From Phoronis pallida (lineage: Eukaryota > Phoronida > Phoronidae), in NCBI GenBank assembly GCA_028565715.1, contig JAOXYC010031123.1, positions 1 through 15,091 of the forward strand: 15,091 nucleotides of DNA, in the 5' to 3' direction. Position 1 is the stretch's first letter, and each line of letters starts with the position of its first letter. The notes beneath the pieces are model-generated. The model was given only the letters and a program-made list of their open reading frames with translations. It ran no database searches and was not told the DNA's origin. Of this stretch, positions 12,501-15,091 are shown piece by piece. The position numbers and the translations under genes were made by a program.

Positions 12501-14951
12501 AAAATCACATGAAGGTACATGTTGATTAAAATATGTATTAAAACGTAACAGTAAAAAATTGGTATAACAGTAACAGTAACAACTTATAGGTATAACAGTA
12601 ACTGTAACTTATTATAAAGAAGAATAACTGAAAAAAAACACTTCACAAATCGTGGCTTATTCGGTTTGATTCCGGGGTGTGAATAAAACTGTTACAAAAG
12701 AAAACAATATATTTAAATGAAATTTGGTTGAATTGTGAAGAATTAAACTAAAAGTGCAATTTGATTTTTTCTTTTGACCCGAACCGAAAATCAAGAATTT
12801 GGTTGACCCGAACCGATATGCAGTCTGGACCAGAACCGCTTGGACTTTAGGTCACCGTTACAACCCTAGTGTTTTGTCTTCTTTTTTCAGCCATCCGTAC
12901 ACATTCCCCAGCCAAGCCTGCCCTGGTGTTTGTATCTTCACGTCGTCAGACCAGGTTGACTGCACTGGATCTGATTGCTTTCCTAGCAGCTGAGGACAAT
13001 CCTAAACAGTGGCTTCACATGCCGGAGATTGAGGTAGGTTGGGATTATGTTGAATTTGAGTCGAATACTGGAACTAGTTTATTACTCACGAAGTGTAGCA
13101 TCCGTATCACATGGGTGCTAAAAGCTAGTTCATGCGTTACTGATGCTACATTACGTAATGAACGAGTTCCAGTATTTGACTAAAATTCAACAAAATATCT
13201 TCTACAACTGGATGTCTAACAATATCCATGCATATGTAGGTTGGGATTGTTTATCAAATCTATTGAAAGGAATTTGCCAGTGACAGTATTTTTTCACATT
13301 CTGAAATATTAAACAGTCATCCTAATTGTCTGGAAATGAAACCAGTTGTTGACCATTTAACAAAAAATATTTTCCACTATTGATTCTTCATCTGATGATG
13401 GGAGCTATTTCTACCAAAACTTCATGAGTATGTTAATATTTGCAATCATCTTGCACTTTGTTTGTTGATTTTGGCCAAAAACCTTTAGCATTGTTAGTTA
13501 AAGAAATATAGCACAAAAGAGGTATAATTCGTAGAAAAAACAGTCTTCCTCAAATAGAATCAGATTCCACTATCTTGCTGTGTAAACTAGTTATTAAAGG
13601 AACTGTAAGTTAACTCAGTCAGCCTTTTGTTCATTTGTAGATGGAAAATATCATTGCTGGCATCAATGACGCCAACCTGAAGTTGACCTTGGCCTTTGGT
13701 ATTGGAATCCATCACGCTGGTCTTCATGAGAGAGACAGGAAGACGGTTGAAGAACTGTTTGTCAACTCAAAGATCCAGGTATAATTTAGGATGTTCTTTA
13801 GACGGTTAATATTTTCTATTTCTACCTATTACTGTGAAGGATTGCTTGGGGAATGTTATCGCAAAATAGGCAAAGACGGGTAATTGACATTAGAATGCCC
13901 TTATCAACCTATGCCGATGGATTAAGTTTAGTTGTTAAAAATTGGAACAACTGAGTAACGTTTATATGATTAAAAAAACTGTTTTAAATGCTGCATGTAT
14001 CATTCATTTCTGCCATTTGTAGATTCTTGTAGCGACAAGTACCCTTGCTTGGGGAGTCAACTTTCCTGCCCATCTGGTTGTTGTCAAGGGAACAGAATAC
14101 TTTGATGGCAAACAGTGTCGTTATGTGGACTTTCCTATTACAGGTATGTTTTTCAAGAATATTTTATTTTGGTCAAGTATTGCCTCTATCAATTTATAAA
14201 ATGTTCAGGTATCTGATGGGCAAAAGAATCAGTTTATGATTTTTTGTGGAATTCTCTCACATCAAAAAAAGTTGAAGTGTTTGAAAAAAAAATGTTTGAT
14301 AACTAAAAAATAGTAGTACATTTTTAGTCACTTCACATTTCACATTACAGATGTCCTGCAGATGATGGGTCGAGCTGGTCGTCCACAGTTTGATGACCAA
14401 GGGATAGCTGTTATACTTGTTCATGATATCAAGAAACATTTCTACAAGAAGTTCCTGTATGAACCATTTCCAGTGGAATCCAGGTTTGTGGTACAGCAGA
14501 AGTAGACATTCAAAACATTTGATGGATAAAGAATAATTTATAATATCATCCTTACTTTCATTGTTTCCTTGCTTTTTACACAGTATGTTGTTTTAGAGTT
14601 TGTATAATAAAAAAAAATGTGGGTTCGATTCCCTGTGGATGAGGATAATTTTTTATGCATTTGTTTTATTTGATATTTTTAAAAAAGGTGGCTTTTTTGA
14701 GCCGTGAGTAACTGAGTATTTAATATTTTTTCCATTACACTTCTTATAAATCAAGGGAACAGTTGTATAATTATATCATATTCAAGTGTTGGAACAACTT
14801 TTAATTTTTATCAATTTTCTTTCAGTCTACTTGGTGTACTACCAGACCATCTGAATGCTGAAGTTGTTGCCGGGACGATCACCTCCAAGCAAGATGCCAT
14901 GGACTACATCACATGGACCTACTTCTTCAGGAGGCTGGTCATGAATCCAAG
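373..14951 (+). CDS. ASCC3: ASCC3-like dual-cassette Ski2-type helicase, internal part, 23 exons
   Basis: This is a partial gene; both ends lie outside the window. The joined exons (3908 nt) give about 1302 residues in one open frame; the human protein, from memory, has about 2200. ASCC3 is the 3'-to-5' helicase of the ASC-1 complex (with TRIP4, ASCC1 and ASCC2). It opens DNA for ALKBH3 during alkylation repair and helps split collided ribosomes; yeast Slh1 is the orthologue. Visible motifs in window-residue numbers: N cassette Walker A APTGAGKT 34-41, DEVH 146-149, SAT 183-185, TATLAWG 344-350, GRAGRP 386-391; C cassette APTGSGKT 884-891, DEIH 988-991, STA 1025-1027, STLAWG 1182-1187, GRAGRP 1223-1228. 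DEVH first and DEIH second, STALAN, and the HPPHT linker favour ASCC3 over the paralogue Brr2/SNRNP200. All 22 internal introns are GT-AG. Confidence 0.97.
683..910. repeat. Imperfect foldback in intron 1
   Basis: 709-742 (atatgaatttatgag, then atttaccgaaaattctaga) is matched in reverse complement by 836-856 and 875-888, with about 18 extra bases in the right arm. cttgagc at 684-690 matches gctcaag at 904-910. A small hairpin, gaggtc/gacctc, lies at 813-829. The word caagttaagtaaa also occurs directly at 663-675 and 889-901. It looks like a decayed MITE-like element. The rest of intron 1 (574-1197) shows nothing else. Confidence 0.55.
1198..1338 (+). CDS. ASCC3: ASCC3 exon 2 (motif Ia, TGDM)
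   Basis: Residues 68-114, [14 protein letters not shown] through EILKTQ. It carries motif Ia (APMKAL) and motif Ib (TGDM) of RecA1 in the N cassette, which contact the nucleic-acid backbone. The acceptor is ttttttacag; the donor caa|gtttgt is weaker than the consensus. Phase 0 at both ends. An open frame on the opposite strand across this exon is a shadow. Confidence 0.93.
1339..1650. other. Intron 2, no gene seen
   Basis: AT-rich intron with GT-AG borders. The only structure is a short imperfect inverted pair at about 1411-1453 (gttgaatctgttgaat against aatcaacaaattcagc). No coding similarity on either strand. Confidence 0.7.
1651..1815 (+). CDS. ASCC3: ASCC3 exon 3 (TTPEKWD and DEVH box)
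   Basis: Residues 115-169, [10 protein letters not shown] to RTLRQ. It contains the TTPEKWD motif and the Walker B DExH box DEVH (146-149), which coordinates magnesium and activates water for ATP hydrolysis, followed by LLHEDRG. The acceptor is ctattccag and the donor cag|gttatc, phase 0. The initial ATG is an internal methionine, not a start; upstream exons join in frame. Confidence 0.94.
1816..2346. other. Intron 3, no gene seen
   Basis: AT-rich intron. From about 1928 (aaaggagaacgccacctc) to about 2160 the composition is more mixed and could be a dispersed repeat, but I find no clear terminal repeats or target duplication. It ends in a long T tract before the exon 4 acceptor. Confidence 0.6.
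2347..2595 (+). CDS. ASCC3: ASCC3 exon 4 (motif III SAT, RecA1-RecA2 junction)
   Basis: Residues 170-252. GLSATLPN carries motif III (SAT, 183-185), coupling ATP hydrolysis to unwinding. [13 protein letters not shown] marks the passage from RecA1 to RecA2, a very conserved stretch in Ski2-like/Brr2-type helicases. The acceptor has a T-rich tract (tttttttcttatccag); the donor is cag|gtactg. Phase 0 at both ends. Confidence 0.94.
2707..2874. repeat. Long near-perfect hairpin with TTAA ends (MITE-like), intron 4
   Basis: The arms 2707-2787 and 2791-2874 are separated by ttg. The inner 24 bases of each arm (tttttcatcaggaactcataagaa and its complement) pair perfectly, and the arms stay mostly paired out to ttaaagt/actttaa. 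TTAA at both outer ends is the target type of piggyBac- or Kolobok-like elements, so this could be a foldback MITE. No reading frame lies inside. The rest of intron 4 (2596-3208) is featureless. Confidence 0.8.
3209..3343 (+). CDS. ASCC3: ASCC3 exon 5 (motif [10 protein letters not shown])
   Basis: Residues 253-297. [15 protein letters not shown] is motif IV of RecA2 in the N cassette. The following part, up to [10 protein letters not shown], is the least conserved piece of the cassette; human ASCC3 also varies here. The acceptor is atttgtttcag and the donor cag|gtgcag, phase 0. An overlapping open frame in another phase (3279-3518) and one on the minus strand show no family similarity. Confidence 0.92.
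3344..3772. other. Intron 5, no gene seen
   Basis: AT-rich intron. The word ttctctctgaag occurs at 3482 and again at 3511. Open frames running out of exon 5 into this stretch have no family similarity. Confidence 0.65.
3773..3964 (+). CDS. ASCC3: ASCC3 exon 6 (HHAGM and motif V)
   Basis: Residues 298-361: [10 protein letters not shown], the HHAGM element, and motif V TATLAWG (344-350) followed by VNLPAHAV. These are RecA2 residues for nucleic-acid binding and ATP coupling in the N cassette. The acceptor is tttgctattcag and the donor aag|gtatag, phase 0. The first ATG follows the acceptor directly and is internal. Confidence 0.95.
3993..4106. repeat. Short inverted repeat in intron 6
   Basis: aattttgaaaagacagcaaac near 4002-4022 is matched in reverse complement by tttctgtctttttcaaaatat near 4076-4095, and weaker pairing continues outward. 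A small decayed foldback is likely. The rest of intron 6 (3965-4442) shows nothing else. Confidence 0.5.
4443..4667 (+). CDS. ASCC3: ASCC3 exon 7 (motif VI, start of winged helix)
   Basis: Residues 362-436. [10 protein letters not shown] leads to motif [12 protein letters not shown] (383-392), whose arginines act as ATP finger residues. [10 protein letters not shown] and NPIESQF then begin the winged-helix domain; LTDNLNAE closes the exon. The acceptor is tgtatttcacag and the donor gag|gtaaca, phase 0. Confidence 0.95.
4953..5072 (+). CDS. ASCC3: ASCC3 exon 8 (winged helix, N cassette)
   Basis: Residues 437-476, [15 protein letters not shown] to the NYSVLE end. [18 protein letters not shown] is the winged-helix helix pair that packs on the RecA domains in Brr2-type helicases. 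Its 40 codons match the length of the corresponding human segment as I recall it. The acceptor is tttttttcaatag and the donor gag|gtaggc, phase 0. Confidence 0.92.
5218..5374. repeat. Foldback element in intron 8
   Basis: Two arms of about 60 nt: ttttccactatccactg at 5218-5234 matches the complement of cagtggatggtggaaaa (5358-5374). ttgttaagtactgaaatgag matches the complement of ctcattccagttcttgacaa. Pairing continues inward to the ttgc/gcaa words. Open frames on both strands here come from the hairpin and resemble no protein. Nothing else is seen in intron 8 (5073-5583). Confidence 0.7.
5584..5835 (+). CDS. ASCC3: ASCC3 exon 9 (winged helix end, Sec63 start)
   Basis: Residues 477-560. [21 protein letters not shown] is the end of the winged-helix domain. 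[19 protein letters not shown] is the typical beginning of the Sec63/helical-bundle unit, the ratchet domain that pulls the strand. The acceptor is cacattgtag and the donor aag|gtattt, phase 0. Confidence 0.94.
5836..6142. other. Intron 9, no gene seen
   Basis: AT-rich, GT-AG borders, T-rich tract before the exon 10 acceptor. I see no repeat or coding similarity. Confidence 0.65.
6143..6319 (+). CDS. ASCC3: ASCC3 exon 10 (Sec63 helical bundle)
   Basis: Residues 561-619, from [10 protein letters not shown] through [13 protein letters not shown] to [18 protein letters not shown] is a conserved helix of the Sec63 unit. The acceptor is tttgttctctag and the donor cag|gtaggt, phase 0 at both ends. 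Open frames in other phases here show nothing recognisable. Confidence 0.93.
6320..6865. other. Intron 10, possible old repeat, no gene seen
   Basis: The middle (about 6590-6700) is less AT-rich than other introns and holds a ggacccc/ggggtcc pair (6592 and 6617). I could not assign it to a transposon family, and no long frame crosses it. Confidence 0.5.
6866..7091 (+). CDS. ASCC3: ASCC3 exon 11 (Sec63 bundle, ALFEI)
   Basis: Residues 620-694 plus the first base of 695. [19 protein letters not shown] and VVDKRLW are hallmark Sec63 helices; [15 protein letters not shown] leads to the helix-loop-helix. The acceptor is tttattttacag. The donor is g|gtatag, phase 1; the glycine codon is completed by gt in exon 12. 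Confidence 0.93.
7241..7423. repeat. Element with about 33-bp terminal inverted repeats, intron 11
   Basis: The left end 7241-7275 starts agataacttttaaatcag and runs to ctgcacttt. The right end 7391-7423 starts aaagtgcaggattttatatg and finishes attatct. The two are close reverse complements. Inside, tagttcaattgg at 7333-7344 looks like a tRNA A-box/D-arm and is followed by ggtcggaccccg, only vaguely like a B-box. The outside of intron 11 (7092-7530) is plain AT-rich sequence. Confidence 0.65.
7531..7784 (+). CDS. ASCC3: ASCC3 exon 12 (helix-loop-helix and FN3-like part of Sec63)
   Basis: Residues 695-779. [16 protein letters not shown] is the helix-loop-helix. [15 protein letters not shown] begins the FN3/Ig-like beta domain, followed by WIWVEDP and HSEYF. 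The acceptor is ctgtttcag. Two GT donors lie 2 nt apart (7783 gtgtat, 7785 gtatgt); only 7785 keeps the frame with exon 13, giving KKS|VISME. Confidence 0.93.
7785..8248. other. Intron 12, no gene seen
   Basis: AT-rich intron. A frame running in from exon 12 and one running into exon 13 are extensions without similarity. No repeat recognised. Confidence 0.65.
8249..8417 (+). CDS. ASCC3: ASCC3 exon 13 (end of FN3-like domain, inter-cassette linker), copy A
   Basis: Residues 780-835 plus the first base of 836. [20 protein letters not shown] and [15 protein letters not shown] are the last strands of the FN3-like domain; [10 protein letters not shown] starts the linker to the C cassette. The acceptor is gtatttcag and the donor caa|gtgagt, phase 1. 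The codon becomes AAT with exon 14 (HT-N-LLDLE; human has HT-E-LLDLQ). The 3' 135 nt are repeated immediately downstream. This copy has the acceptor and the right phase, so it is the one that must be used for full-length protein. Confidence 0.93.
8287..8598 (+). repeat. Direct tandem duplication with microhomology borders
   Basis: The unit is 154 bp (8287-8440 repeated from 8441). The borders carry the same short word: cccaatatttg at 8287-8297 in the exon, tccaatatttg at 8441-8451 at the junction, and tccaatatttg again at 8588-8598 in the intron. After each donor the first 16 intron bases are also alike (11 of 16). This is the product expected when an exon-internal word recombined unequally with a matching word about 16 nt inside the following intron. 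Confidence 0.85.
8437..8571 (+). pseudogene. Partial tandem copy (copy B) of ASCC3 exon 13
   Basis: This block is 124/135 identical to 8283-8417. It encodes the same peptide (IPIFEPLP to RHPPHT) with one replacement, N to T after PLP; nine other changed codons are synonymous. It ends in an intact donor, caa|gtaaga, at 8572. It lacks the first 34 nt of exon 13 and any acceptor: the only nearby AG dinucleotides (8417-8418, 8421-8422, 8424-8425) have no pyrimidine tract and would give the wrong phase after exon 12. Its frame is shifted by one relative to copy A. It most likely sits inside intron 13 as a relic or haplotype-derived duplicate. Confidence 0.85.
8885..9105 (+). CDS. ASCC3: ASCC3 exon 14 (start of C cassette, Walker A)
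   Basis: Residues 836-909. [12 protein letters not shown] is the linker; [16 protein letters not shown] is the Q-motif-like part and GAPTGSGKT the second ATP-binding loop (884-891), 850 residues after the first. The acceptor is tctatttcag and the donor aag|gtttga. It enters in phase 1 (two bases complete the AAT codon) and leaves in phase 0. Confidence 0.95.
9270..9385. repeat. Inverted repeat with perfect 25-bp core, intron 14
   Basis: 9284-9308 (tcattgaataataaatttct then caaaa) is exactly the reverse complement of 9348-9372. Weaker matching continues outward (aaactcgtcg against actagtt) to about 9270 and 9385. The spacer is about 39 nt. It is a foldback element of unknown family; no coding content. 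Confidence 0.8.
9463..9754. mobile_element. MITE-like element with 40-bp terminal inverted repeats, CG-rich, intron 14
   Basis: The ends 9463-9502 (ttaccgtataacccc...) and 9715-9754 (...gggttttacggtaa) are reverse complements at 35 of 40 positions, including gagcgcatgcgcct. TA flanks both ends, but no longer target duplication is clear. Inside, two direct copies of about 42 nt (9540-9580 and 9656-9698) share aaataggcgca.gggcc and gttccgc. The word taggcgc recurs several times. It is much richer in G+C and CpG than the intron around it. It contains no transposase frame; the long minus-strand frame here is a product of the repeat. Confidence 0.8.
9908..9993 (+). CDS. ASCC3: ASCC3 exon 15 (motif Ia of C cassette)
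   Basis: Residues 910-937 plus two bases of 938. [15 protein letters not shown] is motif Ia, followed by [12 protein letters not shown]. At 86 nt it is the shortest exon in the window and is too short for an ORF-length cutoff. The acceptor is ctcttccag. The donor aag|gttgaa is weak at positions +3 to +6, but the phase-2 join restores [10 protein letters not shown]. Confidence 0.9.
9994..10445. other. Intron 15, no gene seen
   Basis: AT-rich. A small imperfect palindrome lies at about 10037-10073 (gtgattaaaatgca against tgcattatcac). The frame at 10086-10280 has no recognisable protein. Confidence 0.65.
10446..10612 (+). CDS. ASCC3: ASCC3 exon 16 ([15 protein letters not shown] box)
   Basis: Residues 938-993 plus one base of 994. 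[12 protein letters not shown], the [13 protein letters not shown] motif and Walker B DEIH (988-991) with LLG. This is RecA1 of the C cassette. The acceptor is attctttccag and the donor tag|gtaaat, phase 1. Two minus-strand frames across this exon are shadows. Confidence 0.94.
11021..11071. repeat. Near-perfect 51-bp palindrome in intron 16
   Basis: The left arm 11021-11045 (agaagaaataatctaacaaa then acgac) and right arm 11047-11071 differ at 2 of 25 positions, with a single-base centre. It could be the core of a foldback element. The rest of intron 16 (10613-11152) is AT-rich and featureless. Confidence 0.75.
11153..11298 (+). CDS. ASCC3: ASCC3 exon 17 (RGPVLE, motif III STA)
   Basis: Residues 994-1042: [20 protein letters not shown], then [22 protein letters not shown]. 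Motif III reads STA (1025-1027) where the N cassette has SAT; human ASCC3 has the same STALANA, so this is a family trait and not damage. The acceptor is gtcctttgttag and the donor caa|gtatgt, phase 0 out. Confidence 0.94.
11602..11678. repeat. Imperfect hairpin in intron 17
   Basis: catttcaaatccacagctgt and ttcaatattgc (about 11604-11634) pair imperfectly with ggtattgttgaacctgtggg and atttcatc (about 11641-11668). The loop is very short. Nothing else is seen in the 778-nt intron (11299-12076) apart from the splice signals. Confidence 0.5.
12077..12197 (+). CDS. ASCC3: ASCC3 exon 18 (RecA1-RecA2 junction, C cassette)
   Basis: Residues 1043-1082 plus one base of 1083: [46 protein letters not shown] is the junction peptide matching [10 protein letters not shown] of the N cassette. 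The acceptor is ttgcgtttcag and the donor aag|gtaagc, phase 1. Confidence 0.93.
12450..12868. mobile_element. Non-autonomous hAT-like element (419 bp), intron 18
   Basis: It begins tagggctgtaacgg and ends ccgttacaaccta-type (ccgttacaaccc then ta); the 14-bp ends match at 13 positions. It is flanked by a perfect 8-bp direct repeat gtgttttg (12442-12449 and 12869-12876), the target-site length and end type of the hAT superfamily. Inside are repeats of ggtataacagtaac and acccgaaccga, and no transposase frame, so it would need an enzyme supplied in trans. Its right edge is 22 nt from exon 19. Confidence 0.9.
12891..13033 (+). CDS. ASCC3: ASCC3 exon 19 (motif IV of C cassette)
   Basis: Residues 1083-1130: [56 protein letters not shown] is motif IV of RecA2. 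The acceptor cttttttcag lies 22 nt after the end of a hAT-like element. The donor is gag|gtaggt, phase 0. The frame stays open 50 codons into the intron, but that part lies in a foldback repeat and is not conserved. Confidence 0.93.
13048..13192. repeat. Foldback element in intron 19 with 13-bp direct flanks
   Basis: tgttgaatttgagtcgaata, ctggaact and gtagcatc on the left are repeated in reverse complement on the right (gatgctac, agttccag, tatttgactaaaattcaaca), giving arms of nearly 60 nt. gtaggttgggatt, which begins at the exon 19 donor (13034-13046), recurs at 13236-13248 beyond the element. The rest of intron 19 (13249-13640) is AT-rich with nothing recognised. Confidence 0.75.
13641..13778 (+). 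CDS. ASCC3: ASCC3 exon 20 (IHHAGL of C cassette)
   Basis: Residues 1131-1176: [48 protein letters not shown] is the RecA2 element before motif V. The acceptor is tcatttgtag and the donor cag|gtataa, phase 0 at both ends. Confidence 0.94.
14023..14143 (+). CDS. ASCC3: ASCC3 exon 21 (motif V of C cassette)
   Basis: Residues 1177-1216 plus one base of 1217: [20 protein letters not shown] (motif V STLAWG 1182-1187), [15 protein letters not shown]. The acceptor is ctgccatttgtag and the donor cag|gtatgt, phase 1; the D codon is completed in exon 22. A longer overlapping frame in another phase is a shadow. Confidence 0.94.
14351..14483 (+). CDS. ASCC3: ASCC3 exon 22 (motif VI of C cassette)
   Basis: Residues 1217-1260 plus two bases of 1261: [18 protein letters not shown] (motif VI), [24 protein letters not shown]. 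The acceptor is catttcacattacag. The donor cag|gtttgt is weak, like that of exon 2. Phase 2; AG joins T from exon 23 to give serine. Confidence 0.93.
14484..14825. other. Intron 22, with a possible B-box-like word
   Basis: AT-rich. gggttcgattccc at 14621-14633 fits the B-box of a tRNA or tRNA-derived SINE (GGTTCGANTCC), but no A-box at the right distance or cloverleaf is seen. It may be a SINE remnant or chance. Confidence 0.35.
14826..14951 (+). CDS. ASCC3: ASCC3 exon 23 (winged helix of C cassette), last exon in window
   Basis: Residues 1261-1302 plus two bases: [41 protein letters not shown]. This begins the C-cassette winged helix and parallels exons 7-8 of the N cassette. The acceptor is tcaattttctttcag and the donor aag|gtaggt, phase 2. 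The gene continues beyond the window with the rest of the winged helix and the second Sec63 unit. Confidence 0.93.
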
Positions 14952-15002
14952 GTAGGTGTCATGTGACCTGATTGCGGAAGTGTGATTGGTGCAGAATCTA
15001 AC

Positions 15003-15091
15003 CAGGGCCCTCACTCATTATTGGGGACTGGGGCCAGGGGCCTTTCACTGAGGGGAATTTTTCGCGGCGTTTTTGTAAAGGGGAATTTTTC
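15003..15091. repeat. G-rich repeat-like sequence at window end, last intron
   Basis: The composition changes sharply to G/C-rich words (agggccc, ggggactggggccaggggcc). The 12-mer ggggaatttttc occurs at 15052-15063 and again at 15080-15091, a 28-bp period cut by the window end. It is probably the edge of a dispersed or tandem repeat; family not recognised. Confidence 0.5.

Noticed and set aside
13034-13183. Extension of exon 19 by retained intron (50 extra codons)
   Set aside because: The extra residues come from an inverted repeat. The donor at 13034 is strong and the join to MENII in exon 20 matches the family.
14621-14633. A tRNA gene
   Set aside because: Only a B-box-like word is present. 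No acceptor stem, anticodon arm or A-box could be folded around it.
373-14951. SNRNP200 (Brr2) instead of ASCC3
   Set aside because: The Walker B order (DEVH then DEIH), [16 protein letters not shown], the HPPHT linker and the 850-residue spacing of the ATP loops follow ASCC3 as I recall it.
1-15091. CRISPR array, operon, phage or other prokaryotic system
   Set aside because: All coding signal belongs to one intron-split animal gene. There are no regularly spaced repeats with unique spacers and no prokaryotic gene arrangement.

Overview
This is a piece of an animal nuclear genome. It has no bacterial gene layout. Conserved coding blocks of 86 to 254 nt are separated by AT-rich introns of about 200 to 800 nt with GT-AG borders. 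All recognisable coding sequence on the + strand belongs to one gene, ASCC3, the Ski2-like dual-cassette DNA/RNA helicase of the activating signal cointegrator 1 complex (yeast orthologue Slh1). The short introns, abundant small foldback elements and strong synonymous divergence between two exon copies suggest an invertebrate, possibly a highly polymorphic marine one. I cannot name the taxon from the sequence.

The window starts and ends inside the gene. I can place 23 consecutive internal exons (373-573 through 14826-14951). They join in a single frame without a stop to give about 1302 residues. Exons 1-13 (numbered within this window) encode the N-terminal helicase cassette: Walker A, DEVH, SAT, motifs IV-VI, winged helix and Sec63 unit. 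Exons 14-23 encode the C-terminal cassette as far as its winged helix: Walker A, DEIH, STA, motifs IV-VI. The N-terminal extension, the first exons with the promoter, the second Sec63 unit and the 3' end lie outside the window. Both ATP-binding loops are intact and 850 residues apart, so both motors look functional.

The less ordinary content is in the introns. The 3' part of exon 13 is tandemly duplicated: 135 nt, 124 identical, with 9 of 10 changed codons synonymous. The second copy has a donor site but no usable acceptor, and reading through to its donor meets an in-frame stop. About half of the introns carry foldback or MITE-like elements. One is a clear non-autonomous hAT-type element (12450-12868) with a perfect 8-bp target duplication, ending 22 nt before exon 19. 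Another is a CG-rich element with 40-bp inverted ends (9463-9754). A third is a near-perfect hairpin with TTAA at both ends (2707-2874).

I found no second gene, RNA gene, CRISPR array or novel operon-like system. The main leads are the exon duplication and the intron-borne elements.
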